Part shown: one piece after another, positions 1 through 7,630 of the stretch
Layout of the letters: each line of letters starts with the position of its first letter
How positions within the stretch are numbered: position 1 is the stretch's first letter
DNA from: Bacteroidales bacterium UBA6408
GTDB taxonomy: Bacteria > Bacteroidota > Bacteroidia > Bacteroidales > UBA932
Direction of reading: 5' to 3'
NCBI GenBank assembly: GCA_002439805.1
Contig: DJPQ01000083.1
Location: forward strand, 1 to 21,707
DNA: 21,707 nt
Position numbers and translations under genes: made by a program
The notes under the pieces: generated by a model
Database searches by the model: none
The model's input: only the letters and a program-made list of their open reading frames with translations
What the model was told of the DNA's origin: nothing

Positions 1-34
1 CTTTATATTACTGTTCTTTTAATACATTTACGAA

Positions 35-139
35 TCATTTTATTTCCGAGAACACTTTATCGGATTTTGCATAGTTCACGACGATGACCGGAACAAGAAT
101 CACGACAATGAACGATAATATGATACAGACTGTCAGCAT
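35..139 (-). CDS. Possible 34-aa single-pass membrane peptide
   Basis: A short open frame starts with ATG 2 nt after the stop codon of the upstream AlbA_2 gene. It would encode 34 residues: a hydrophobic stretch of about 18-20 residues rich in Ile, Val and Leu (residues 2-21), then a short polar tail ending S-E-I-K. This is the composition of a single transmembrane helix. The tight spacing would allow translational coupling to the end of the defence operon. No clear ribosome binding site is visible and the family is not recognised. Small membrane peptides in defence operons are sometimes toxic effectors, but that is only an analogy. It could also be a chance frame, hence the modest confidence. 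Confidence 0.4.
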   Translation of the reverse strand: MLTVCIILSFIVVILVPVIVVNYAKSDKVFSEIK

Positions 140-141
140 CT

Positions 142-1554
142 TTACACTTTTGCGTTTTCAAGCACTACCCAAATGCCGGCATTCACTTTGCCCTCATGTC
201 TTATTATCCCCGCTTTCTGTAGTACCGCCAAATCTCGCTCGACAGTGCGTTGTGTTACCGACAAAGTTTCCGACATAGCCTTTCCGGTAATGTTTGGATT
301 TGCCTTAATTACAGAAATGATAAGACGTTGTCTGTCAGAAAGTTCTACTGCTGTGATGTTTCCGACATTTGTTTCCGACATGTTTCCGACATTTACATCG
401 ACAATGCCTCCGCCATTACCATCACGTTCATCAATGACTTCGTCCATAGTCTTACGTCGAATGGTAACCATTACGCCGCCACAATTCTCCTCGATTGTCG
501 GCAAAGGAAGATCAACGCGCTCAAACTCTTCTTTTATTTTCTTGAAACCACGCCCCCATGTCTCCACGAAACCAGCCTTGTAGAATGCGTTGGCAATATT
601 GTGGTTGCGAGGGAAAGAAGAGTGCTTTTTCATCAAGTCGGCAGGGGTCAATTCCTTGGGCAGCAGGCCATAGTTCCACAATTCTATGTTGTGGTCATAC
701 ACTCGCATCTGTATGGCCGGACCAGTATAATCCTTATGAGCCAGGCTGTTGTATATCAGTTCACGCAAAGCCTTCTCTGGTATTTCTAATTCCTCCACAC
801 GCTGCAATCCCTCATAATGGATGGGAGAAAGCAGATATTTGCTGCGAAGTGTGTCAACAACACGACTTGCCATTTGGATGATGTTGCCCTCAAGCATATC
901 CTGCACTATCAAGTCGCTTTCATCAGTGTGGAAACGTCCTATCTTAAATATGGCCGAAGGAAAGAACATCCCTACATGCTTCCCGAAAAGCAATATGGCC
1001 GCATTTTTCAGCTCGCCATCTTTAGTTAAAAGCCCAAGGTTACGCAACACATCTTCCGTAGAGGCATCTATGCCGTCCTCATCCATACGCCCTGCCTTAA
1101 TGCTGCATTTTAGGAAATAGTCAATGGCGCTGCGGTCAATATCATCAATGGTAGCTCCATATACAGGAATATCATCCCACGAATGCCCCATCTTCTCCAT
1201 TATGAAATGCTGCAAGGCGAGACCACTCAGTTCCTGCTTTGTAGAACCGCTGCGATAATGGTATGCCCCTTTGTACGCAATAGGTACATTGCTTGGAGAA
1301 ACCACTATTTCTATATATTCCTTGCCGTCCTCTGTAAGCAGATTGACATCCTCCACCACGCCAAGATAGTTGACAATCTTATTGGGAATGTCCTCCATCA
1401 ATTTCTTGGCATTTGACAGACCTATCACCTTCTTATCGTCATTCACGCCTATGTAGATACGTCCACCCTGAGCGTTGGCAAAACCACATATCCATTTCAG
1501 ATACTCATCTCGCCAAGTCTCTTTATATTCTATGTTCTGACTTTCGCTTAGCAT
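142..1554 (-). CDS. Schlafen AlbA_2 / HATPase_c_4 ATP-binding protein with C-terminal winged helix-turn-helix
   Basis: A 470-residue protein of the ATP-binding AlbA_2 regulator type. Residues 1-125 read as an AlbA_2 domain (N-terminal E-Y-K-E-T, then FANAQGGRIYIGV). Residues 260-370 match the HATPase_c_4 region found in this family (RELIYNSLAHKDYTG, later ETWGRGFKKI). The last 60 residues form a winged helix-turn-helix (ITGKAMSETLSVTQRTVERDLAVLQKAGII). Such proteins are usually annotated as putative transcriptional regulators or helicase-like AlbA_2 proteins. Some Schlafen-type AlbA domains are nucleases, and catalysis cannot be judged here. The ATG directly abuts the TAA of the upstream DUF3644 gene with no gap, which implies translational coupling. 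The linker before the HTH (N-V-G-N and S-E-T units) is encoded by repeated DNA, listed separately. It lies near the distal end of the operon, so it may be an effector or an autoregulator. Confidence 0.8.
   Translation of the reverse strand: MLSESQNIEYKETWRDEYLKWICGFANAQGGRIYIGVNDDKKVIGLSNAKKLMEDIPNKIVNYLGVVEDVNLLTEDGKEYIEIVVSPSNVPIAYKGAYHYRSGSTKQELSGLALQHFIMEKMGHSWDDIPVYGATIDDIDRSAIDYFLKCSIKAGRMDEDGIDASTEDVLRNLGLLTKDGELKNAAILLFGKHVGMFFPSAIFKIGRFHTDESDLIVQDMLEGNIIQMASRVVDTLRSKYLLSPIHYEGLQRVEELEIPEKALRELIYNSLAHKDYTGPAIQMRVYDHNIELWNYGLLPKELTPADLMKKHSSFPRNHNIANAFYKAGFVETWGRGFKKIKEEFERVDLPLPTIEENCGGVMVTIRRKTMDEVIDERDGNGGGIVDVNVGNMSETNVGNITAVELSDRQRLIISVIKANPNITGKAMSETLSVTQRTVERDLAVLQKAGIIRHEGKVNAGIWVVLENAKV
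253..392. repeat. Five copies of a 12-bp motif TGTTTCCGACAT inside the AlbA_2 gene
   Basis: Exact copies of TGTTTCCGACAT lie at 357-368, 370-381 and 381-392 (the last two share one base). Near copies lie at 265-276 (11/12) and 253-264 (10/12). Start-to-start distances of 13 and 11 bp mean that neighbouring copies are read in different frames (N-V-G-N versus M-S-E-T). The similarity is therefore at the nucleotide level, not only the protein level. The core has a TGT-N5-ACA inverted symmetry like a small operator half-site. Similar Asn-Val-Gly linker repeats are, as I recall, common before the HTH of AlbA_2 proteins, so slippage-driven expansion of a flexible linker is the simplest alternative. 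Confidence 0.75.
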
Positions 1555-2535
1555 TTAATTTTTCTTTTTATAGTGATGATCAAACTCCTGGAGGGTATTG
1601 GTACTATAATAGAAAGTCGTCGGAGTCTTTTTATTATTTGGGTAGAAATCCCTCCTTTTACTCAGTTTATCATTTGTTTTAATCCGCGACACAAGTGTAT
1701 TAAATTTCTTATCCTGCTTAAAATCAGAATAGCGTTCCCTACACTTCGCCACCATTGTTTTATAAGTCCACGGGAATCGTTTAAGTATATCTTCTTCTGT
1801 TAATGTTACTGGTATTCCGTTATTTTCATAATGTACACCGATACTATCAAAGGTGTTTTCTTTCATTGTTTTGATACCTATAGATATTGCTATGCCATAA
1901 TCTTGATCTTCCTTATCCTGTTCAGAAAGGAGTTTCCTAACAAATTCTATATACCTATTATTATCAGCAGTTATGACGGATTTCACCGTGGTTGTCTCTC
2001 CAATATAAGCTAACGGCATCAAATAGAGGTTATATCGGCTTATATCTATTTCAAGATTCCAATTCTTAATCACTGAAATATAATTGTTTATACAAGCGAA
2101 GCCCAACTCCTGAAGCTGATGAGATATAGAATTAACATTAACAAAATGTATCGAATTATCCCGAAGTTCAATCAATGCTTCAATATTTGCTTTTAGGTTT
2201 TGTGGAAGTTTCCCCTTGTCTTCAAGTTTCTTCAATGCTTCAACTATTGAAATCGACATAGGATTTCCACAGCGGTTGACCTTTGGTTTCTTACGAGTCT
2301 TATGCTTATTGCCATCTTTTTTAAGGAGCGGTTCCAAAACATATAATGATTTTATAACATACCTATTAAGCTTCAATAAATAAGCTTTCAATAATAGTTC
2401 CCAAGAGTTGATTGCAAGGACCGCAAAAGTTTCCTCTCTGTAATTAAAGTTAGGCTTATTATATATTTCAATTGCCGACAGCATACTATCAATTGACTTA
2501 TCTAATAAAGCTCTGTATGTTTTATTAACTTTCAT
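1555..2535 (-). CDS. DUF3644 HEPN-type protein (predicted ribonuclease / abortive-infection effector)
   Basis: A 326-residue protein with the DUF3644 pattern. An N-terminal helical region (residues 10-60, with AINSWELLLKAYLLKL) is followed by R-D-N-S-I-H at residues 125-130, an RX4H motif of the kind that forms the active site in HEPN ribonucleases. The C-terminal 80 residues (FPWTYKTMVAKCRERYSDF, then FYYSTNTLQEFDHHY) look like the conserved winged-helix tail of this family. HEPN proteins in defence loci often cut RNA to stop infected cells, so an abortive-infection effector role is inferred. It sits 40 nt after DUF3800 and its stop codon abuts the ATG of the AlbA_2 gene. A hand count over 2041-2100 gives 14/60 G+C, far below the Mod/Res and HerA genes, which suggests separate acquisition. 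A membrane anchor is not seen. Confidence 0.8.
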   Translation of the reverse strand: MKVNKTYRALLDKSIDSMLSAIEIYNKPNFNYREETFAVLAINSWELLLKAYLLKLNRYVIKSLYVLEPLLKKDGNKHKTRKKPKVNRCGNPMSISIVEALKKLEDKGKLPQNLKANIEALIELRDNSIHFVNVNSISHQLQELGFACINNYISVIKNWNLEIDISRYNLYLMPLAYIGETTTVKSVITADNNRYIEFVRKLLSEQDKEDQDYGIAISIGIKTMKENTFDSIGVHYENNGIPVTLTEEDILKRFPWTYKTMVAKCRERYSDFKQDKKFNTLVSRIKTNDKLSKRRDFYPNNKKTPTTFYYSTNTLQEFDHHYKKKN

Positions 2536-2575
2536 TAATTATTCTTTATTTGCATTGACCGATACTTGCTCGAAG

Positions 2576-3733
2576 TTAACTCTGTTTATTCACTATGTCG
2601 CTCAGACTTCTGAGAACTTTAAATTCGTCCTCATTTAACACATTATATTGATCATATCCACGAACAGATAATACCTTACTCAATTTATAACCACGTCGTA
2701 ACTGTGGAACAATATTGCTGCTTAAACGATTATAGAACTCTGCCAATTCTTGTTTTGAGGTAGGAAATTTATAACCTTTTTTACCAATAGGGCTAATTAT
2801 CACGACACCTTCATCACGAAGAGCAGAAATTTTTTCAATAGGATCACCAATTTCAATGTTTTTCCCATTCAAGAAAGCTTTAATTTCCTTGGACGAAATG
2901 TGTCGCATTGGTCTGATATGAGATTCTTGAAGAAGATATCGCAACATTTCATTATTACACAAATCATCCGGATGACTGTCGATATACTCTTCTGCTGTTT
3001 TTCTAGACAATGACAATAAGTTTACATCAAAAGATGAACTAAAGCTATCGGTTGCGACAATAGCAGACACACAATTATCTGGATACCATTCAATAGTGAT
3101 GCGAGATTTGATAATGTCATGAATTGTTTTTGCTCTATTCTCTTCAGTGCAGTTACAATAATAGCGTCCCAATGCACCTGCGTATAAATCAGCAAACTGA
3201 ATCAAAACTTCATCTTTCGTGTCCTCAGCTAATTCAAATGTATTATTGGAGAATAAAGTTGGTTCAATGCCACCTTTTTCAGCTAAATATCGCTCTAACG
3301 ATTCTTTAAATTCTTGCGAGCCAGTACTATCAGCGATAATATGGAATTCCTGAAAATTATTCAGAAAAGTTTTTGATAGTAATCGTTGAAAATACTTTAT
3401 AAACACAGGTTTGAAAGATAGTCCAGAAGTTTTGGAAATCTTTGCCTTGTCAACAACCAATGCCACCACATGATGTTTTAATTCATTCAATCTTGAGAAT
3501 GAGTCAACATATTTTGCAAATCCAGACTTATCATTGCCTATATGGGCAGACTTAATAAAACTATTCTGAAAATTAGCCTTTAATATTGATTGATGGATAG
3601 TTCTAGCTTTTTCAATTTCGGTATCAGATATAATAACAGCAGCATAGATAAAATATGGTGGAACTCCCGATTTTGAGACATCTAAATCAGCATTCCCATT
3701 TTCATCAATATAGATATGTGCTATGGTACTCAT
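2576..3733 (-). CDS. DUF3800 domain protein with extra C-terminal domain
   Basis: A 385-residue protein opening with YIDENG at residues 8-13, the DUF3800 hallmark (usually YIDESG). Conserved acidic positions follow at D135 (IIADSTG) and D182 (QFADLYAGALGR). The D10/D135/D182 spacing fits the RNase H-like fold proposed for this family, so nuclease activity is plausible but unproven. Residues 270-385 lie beyond the usual domain and resemble a winged-helix region (KEIKAFLNG, then GYKFPTSKQELAEFYNRL). DUF3800 genes are frequent in defence islands and next to abortive-infection genes. A purine-rich AAGGAG (3740-3745) lies 6 nt upstream of the ATG, unusual for Bacteroidetes. The 59-nt gap before it is the largest in the operon, and the gene is AT-rich (17/60 G+C over 3541-3600), matching its DUF3644 neighbour. 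Confidence 0.8.
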   Translation of the reverse strand: MSTIAHIYIDENGNADLDVSKSGVPPYFIYAAVIISDTEIEKARTIHQSILKANFQNSFIKSAHIGNDKSGFAKYVDSFSRLNELKHHVVALVVDKAKISKTSGLSFKPVFIKYFQRLLSKTFLNNFQEFHIIADSTGSQEFKESLERYLAEKGGIEPTLFSNNTFELAEDTKDEVLIQFADLYAGALGRYYCNCTEENRAKTIHDIIKSRITIEWYPDNCVSAIVATDSFSSSFDVNLLSLSRKTAEEYIDSHPDDLCNNEMLRYLLQESHIRPMRHISSKEIKAFLNGKNIEIGDPIEKISALRDEGVVIISPIGKKGYKFPTSKQELAEFYNRLSSNIVPQLRRGYKLSKVLSVRGYDQYNVLNEDEFKVLRSLSDIVNKQS

Positions 3734-3739
3734 AAAGAA

Positions 3740-3745
3740 CTCCTT
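3740..3745 (-). promoter_or_regulatory. Shine-Dalgarno-like site for the DUF3800 gene
   Basis: Reads AAGGAG on the minus strand, 6 nt before the ATG at 3733. Bacteroidetes genes often lack such a site. Its presence supports this start and may reflect a foreign origin of the cassette. Confidence 0.55.
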
Positions 3746-3792
3746 ATCTAAAAAAATGTTAAAGCATCACTTTTTAACTAAAGGATAAAGCA

Positions 3793-5376
3793 TTATATCA
3801 AATGCGTAACCTTTATCTTCTTATAGTTCTTGCCGGAAATGCCGAGCAGGGCCATAGTGTCATCCTTGATGATGAGTTCACCTTTCTGGAGTGAGGCGAT
3901 TTCAGCCTTTATGTCATTGAAGTCCTTGCCTGTCACTCCGAAAATATCCTTGATAACGGAGTCATTTATGCTCTGCTGCTTCATAATGAGAGGATATTGA
4001 GCGTTGGCATAGAAATCAAAATGCTTACTCTTGAAACTGTCCATATTCTGAGTCGCCAGGATGATGCTCAGCCCCTTGTTTCGACCGACAGCGATAAGAT
4101 TCCTTAAAGGTTGATTGTCAAAGTCAAGCATATAGTGAGCCTCATCTATGATTGTGAAATGCCTGATCTGCACACACTCGTCATTTACGGCCTGCTTTTC
4201 CAACTTCTCATATATGTTGTTCAGTTTCGAGATTACGAAATAGACTATTGCTTTGGCGATGACACCATCCTTAGGGAAGCTGTCCATCTTGACAATGTAG
4301 CATCCGTTGACAAGGTCAATCTTATCTTCCGTCTCAAACAGATTGTTACGAACGAGCTGTTTGAGGACAGAGGAAATGCTGTCATCCTTGTCCGCATTGA
4401 CCATCTTGCAGCGATACTGGTTCAGCATTTCATTGAAAGTGATAGGGCGGCCATTGGTTTTCTTGTATGCGTCCACAATGGCTTCGCTGAGGCGATTGCT
4501 CATGTTGGCGCTGATGCTCGCCTTGTCTATAGCACACAAGGCGTTCGCCATCTCCGTCGAATACAAGTTGATCTCGTTTATCGGGCGGCCGCTGAAATCC
4601 TTGAAAGGAGTGAATGGGAGAGGATTCTTTACAGGGTCAAGGATGCTTGACCGGTCAACTTCAAAGTGCTGAAGCCAATGACTGTTGGTGGGGTCAGAGA
4701 ACTCACCTTTATAGTCAAACAAGAGGAAATTGACCGGATAAGGGCTTTCGACGGAAAGACTGCGGAACTGTTCGATGATAACCGCAAGAAGGTTCGTCTT
4801 GCCTGAGCCTGTCGTCCCGGCAATAATCACCTGTGCATTGCTTACAGAACGCCCGTTTATGTTGAGTTTGGCCTCTATTCCATCACCGTATTCACCGATA
4901 ACCAAATCCAAAACAGGAATGCTCGTAGATGCGCACTTCCTGTCACTTTCTGCAAACAGGAATGCATTTAAGTTGTCGTCGCTCATCAAGTACTTAAGTC
5001 CTCTGTGCATTTTAGCGGCAACAATCTTCGAGACGACCGTCATATCCTTCAAATCAAGTCCAAGATCCTTATACCTCATTTTGATGAGGGCCGAGAACAA
5101 AGGCTTCAGGTCTCTGGCCGTGAAGAAAGTCGCGACAAGACGCTGGCTGTTCTTTGAAAGGGATTCCTGCTCAATGTCTTCAACCTTCCTTTTTTCCGGA
5201 AGATTCAGCCCCACAAGAAGGCATATCCTCATCACCTTGTTCAGCGGGAAAAGATAAGGATTGCATCCGTCAATTTGCTTTGTCAAATTGAATTTTGACT
5301 CCAACAGATTCTTCAATGGCGTTATGTCATCAATGATTCCTTCCGCCTGACGCAGGTTGTCTAATACAATATCCAT
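3793..5376 (-). CDS. DndE-like domain fused to HerA/FtsK-family ATPase
   Basis: A 527-residue protein in two parts. Residues 25-145 follow the pattern of DndE (DUF1832, the small DNA-binding protein of phosphorothioation systems): hydrophobic NKVMRICLLVGLNLPE, then LFSALIKMRYKDLGLD, then AKMHRGLKYL. Residues 160-527 form a HerA-type ATPase with Walker A GTTGSGKT (187-194), LLFDYKGEF (218-226), Walker B IIDEAHYM (409-416), a GRNKG arginine-finger candidate (431-435) and ATQN (441-444). HerA proteins form hexamers that pump or clamp DNA, often with a nuclease partner. Here the partner is likely the DndD-like protein, whose stop lies 3 nt upstream, together with Res. The DndE assignment rests on pattern memory, not a search. 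No nuclease motif is visible in this chain, so it probably powers or recognises DNA rather than cuts it. Confidence 0.8.
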   Translation of the reverse strand: MDIVLDNLRQAEGIIDDITPLKNLLESKFNLTKQIDGCNPYLFPLNKVMRICLLVGLNLPEKRKVEDIEQESLSKNSQRLVATFFTARDLKPLFSALIKMRYKDLGLDLKDMTVVSKIVAAKMHRGLKYLMSDDNLNAFLFAESDRKCASTSIPVLDLVIGEYGDGIEAKLNINGRSVSNAQVIIAGTTGSGKTNLLAVIIEQFRSLSVESPYPVNFLLFDYKGEFSDPTNSHWLQHFEVDRSSILDPVKNPLPFTPFKDFSGRPINEINLYSTEMANALCAIDKASISANMSNRLSEAIVDAYKKTNGRPITFNEMLNQYRCKMVNADKDDSISSVLKQLVRNNLFETEDKIDLVNGCYIVKMDSFPKDGVIAKAIVYFVISKLNNIYEKLEKQAVNDECVQIRHFTIIDEAHYMLDFDNQPLRNLIAVGRNKGLSIILATQNMDSFKSKHFDFYANAQYPLIMKQQSINDSVIKDIFGVTGKDFNDIKAEIASLQKGELIIKDDTMALLGISGKNYKKIKVTHLI

Positions 5377-5379
5377 GAC

Positions 5380-7380
5380 TTAATTATCTAATTGGATTCC
5401 AAAATATCCGGATTCTACATTCGTTGACTGCTTTTCAACATCACGTTTCAATGTATAAGACTTGGCTATGAAAGGCTCAAGCTTTATATAGTCGCTGTCT
5501 TTCCGTATTTCCGATGTCGTGCAAAGCAGAATTGTCTGTTCCGCCAAGTCTGGAAAATATAGTTCCATCAATGCGTCACGGCTTTCCTCATCAAGAACGC
5601 CCATGACCGTATCAATCATGACAGGCGGGTTGTAGTCTCCGAGATTTCTGAGTACTTTAAGGAGCACCTGGATGAAGATCTGTTTGGAGGCCGCATTCAG
5701 CTGGTTCAATGAAATCTGGTTTCCGGCCTTATGATATAGCTTTATTGAGAAATGCTCCATCCTGTCTGACAGCTCAACCCTTGATATACATCCCTTATAC
5801 GAGATAAGCAACTCATTGAGCTGTTCTTTCATTTCAGTCTCTATTTTCTCTTTCTTGCGTTTAAGGAGACTATCGGCAACCTCTTCAAAGAATGATTTCA
5901 ACTTAACCAACGTATCATACTTGACATCCGGTTCCTGCTGCACCTGAATGTCGTACTTGTGGATTTGTTTATCAAGTTTCGATATTTCAGAATTCAGGTC
6001 CTCGGCCTCGTGTTTCAATGATTCAAGACTCCGCTCCCTTTCCTCGTAGTCTTTTATGAGTTCAGCATTCCCACCGCTCTGCTGCCGGAGCAAAGTGTCC
6101 CGCTGCATTTCCTGATCGTGGAGCGTTGCGATGCGTGTATCTATGTCGTGCTTGAGTTCGTCCAACTGCAGGAATCTGTTGAATGCGCCGCCTGTCATCA
6201 TGCGTTTGATGGCAGACAGCTCGTTGTCATCAATGTAAGAATATTTGTCAACGTTGCTTGAGGGTTGTCGGCGGTCATACAGATAATCGACAATTTCTTT
6301 CTCTTCAACATGTTCGGGACAAAGGCACTTACGCTTCAGGTATTCGAGAATCTTATCAGTAAGATCCTTAATCTGCTCAAGCGAAAGGGCATCACTCATC
6401 CTCTTCTTCAATTCATCCTTATGCCTGATGATGTCATTGAAGTCAAGGGCCATATTGTTGAATATCTTCGGGATAAAGATATCCGTCTCTATTGAATCGA
6501 CTATGCTCTTGATTTGCTCATTATAACTGCGTGCAGCCTTCTTTGTCTCCTCTATATTTTCAGTGAGGCTGTTGATTTTTATAGAGTTGTCCGCAATGGT
6601 TTTTGCGCCGACCTTCGCAATATCATAGTCATCCTTGATTCCTACAAGATACTTGTAAAGCTTGTCCTGCTCCGCAACGTTCTGATCAAGTTTCTCGACC
6701 AAAGCCGCCTTATTCGCACAGAGCCCATTATATTCCTTGGCCTCTTGCTCTGCCGCCAGTCTTCTTGCCGCCCATTCCTGCTGCAATTTTTCGGCAGCCC
6801 GCTTCATCTGGATATATTTATTGAAGCCCATGACGTTCTCAATGTTCTCACGTATCAGTTGGGAGAACACGCCTTCCTTCAAAAGGTCGCTCGATTGCAT
6901 CGCATCGAACAGGAAATACTTGCTCAGTTCCTGCGGAAGATTAGCCTTTATGATCTTGTTTACCTGCTGTTCGGCGATAGTGCGCTGCGCTATTGGCATT
7001 GCCGTGCCATAGACGAATTGATTGCCGTTCATATTCAACGACACGCTTTCCACAGGCTTTTCGGCAGTGTTCAGTTTATAGCCCCTTTTCAGGATATAGG
7101 TCTGTTCCTGCCCGAGAACCTGCCCAGTGAATGTCAGTTCCAGCCATATCTCAGGTGCCTCTGTCCCGACCGCACCGTTGTTAAGAAGTTCTCTGAACTG
7201 TTCCTTTGTGGAAATCTTCAGCCCATACAGCGCTCCGCATATAGCCTCGAACAGGGTTGTCTTACCGCCACCGTTCATGCCGCCTATCAGGATTATCGGC
7301 CTGTACTTGGAAATGGACAAGTCCAAATCAAGAGACAGATAGGTCTTGTAATTCCTTATTTTGATATTCTTTATCACCAT
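5380..7380 (-). CDS. DndD-like SMC/Rad50-type ATPase
   Basis: A 666-residue protein with the split-ATPase layout of DndD, RecN and Rad50. The N-terminal head has a GMNGGGKT P-loop (34-41) and the family's LYG and FLFDA segments (51-53, 156-160). Long coiled-coil arms run through roughly 190-300 and 400-510. The C-terminal head has LNAASKQ (561-567) where an ABC signature is expected, and VMIDTVMGVLDEES (587 onward) as Walker B and D-loop. DndD of phosphorothioation systems has the same length and head style. Two oddities stand out: the signature lacks the usual S-G-G/G-E core, and the arm apex carries C352-L-C354 rather than a CxxC zinc hook. It lies 13 nt after the small protein and 3 nt before DndE-HerA, so the two ATPases are probably made together. 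DndA, DndB and DndC are not in the window. Confidence 0.8.
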   Translation of the reverse strand: MVIKNIKIRNYKTYLSLDLDLSISKYRPIILIGGMNGGGKTTLFEAICGALYGLKISTKEQFRELLNNGAVGTEAPEIWLELTFTGQVLGQEQTYILKRGYKLNTAEKPVESVSLNMNGNQFVYGTAMPIAQRTIAEQQVNKIIKANLPQELSKYFLFDAMQSSDLLKEGVFSQLIRENIENVMGFNKYIQMKRAAEKLQQEWAARRLAAEQEAKEYNGLCANKAALVEKLDQNVAEQDKLYKYLVGIKDDYDIAKVGAKTIADNSIKINSLTENIEETKKAARSYNEQIKSIVDSIETDIFIPKIFNNMALDFNDIIRHKDELKKRMSDALSLEQIKDLTDKILEYLKRKCLCPEHVEEKEIVDYLYDRRQPSSNVDKYSYIDDNELSAIKRMMTGGAFNRFLQLDELKHDIDTRIATLHDQEMQRDTLLRQQSGGNAELIKDYEERERSLESLKHEAEDLNSEISKLDKQIHKYDIQVQQEPDVKYDTLVKLKSFFEEVADSLLKRKKEKIETEMKEQLNELLISYKGCISRVELSDRMEHFSIKLYHKAGNQISLNQLNAASKQIFIQVLLKVLRNLGDYNPPVMIDTVMGVLDEESRDALMELYFPDLAEQTILLCTTSEIRKDSDYIKLEPFIAKSYTLKRDVEKQSTNVESGYFGIQLDN

Positions 7381-7393
7381 ACCTGTGCCCTCC

Positions 7394-7609
7394 CTATTTC
7401 AAATGCTGAATCGCCTCGTTTATAATCATCTCCGTGTCGGAATCGCTCATTTCTATTCTGTCAACCTTCGCGGCATGATACTTCCTTAAGATTTCCTCGC
7501 TCAGCCAGTCAAAATCAATTTCATGAGCGAGGCACAAACTCTTTATCAGAGTAAGATCCTCTTCCCTGATTCCGTAATGAAGGAACTTGTGGTCTAATCC
7601 TTGCGCCAT
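7394..7609 (-). CDS. Small 71-aa protein in the type III/Dnd-like operon
   Basis: A 71-residue, mostly helical, acidic protein (FDWLSEEILRKYHAAK, then a DSDTEMIINEAIQHL tail) placed 21 nt after Res and 13 nt before the DndD-like ATPase. No domain is recognised with certainty. I recall a database family described as a DNA-modification-system-associated small protein in this kind of locus, but cannot check that it matches. Its position suggests an adaptor between Res and the ATPases or a subunit of one of them. The frame is fully open, has an ATG start, and fits the operon spacing, so it is likely real. Confidence 0.75.
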   Translation of the reverse strand: MAQGLDHKFLHYGIREEDLTLIKSLCLAHEIDFDWLSEEILRKYHAAKVDRIEMSDSDTEMIINEAIQHLK

Positions 7610-7630
7610 AATCGTGTGCGGTTAAGTTGA

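Noticed and set aside
253..392. CRISPR-like array
   Set aside because: The repeats are 12 bp, partly overlapping, lack regular spacers and lie inside a coding gene; no cas gene is present.
6514..7425. Long open frame on the plus strand opposite the DndD-like gene
   Set aside because: It is antisense to a gene with clear motifs, has no recognisable domain and is of the kind expected as a shadow frame.
3793..7609. Complete DNA phosphorothioation (Dnd) system
   Set aside because: Only DndD-like and DndE-like parts are present; no cysteine desulfurase (DndA/IscS) or PAPS-reductase-like DndC is encoded in the window.
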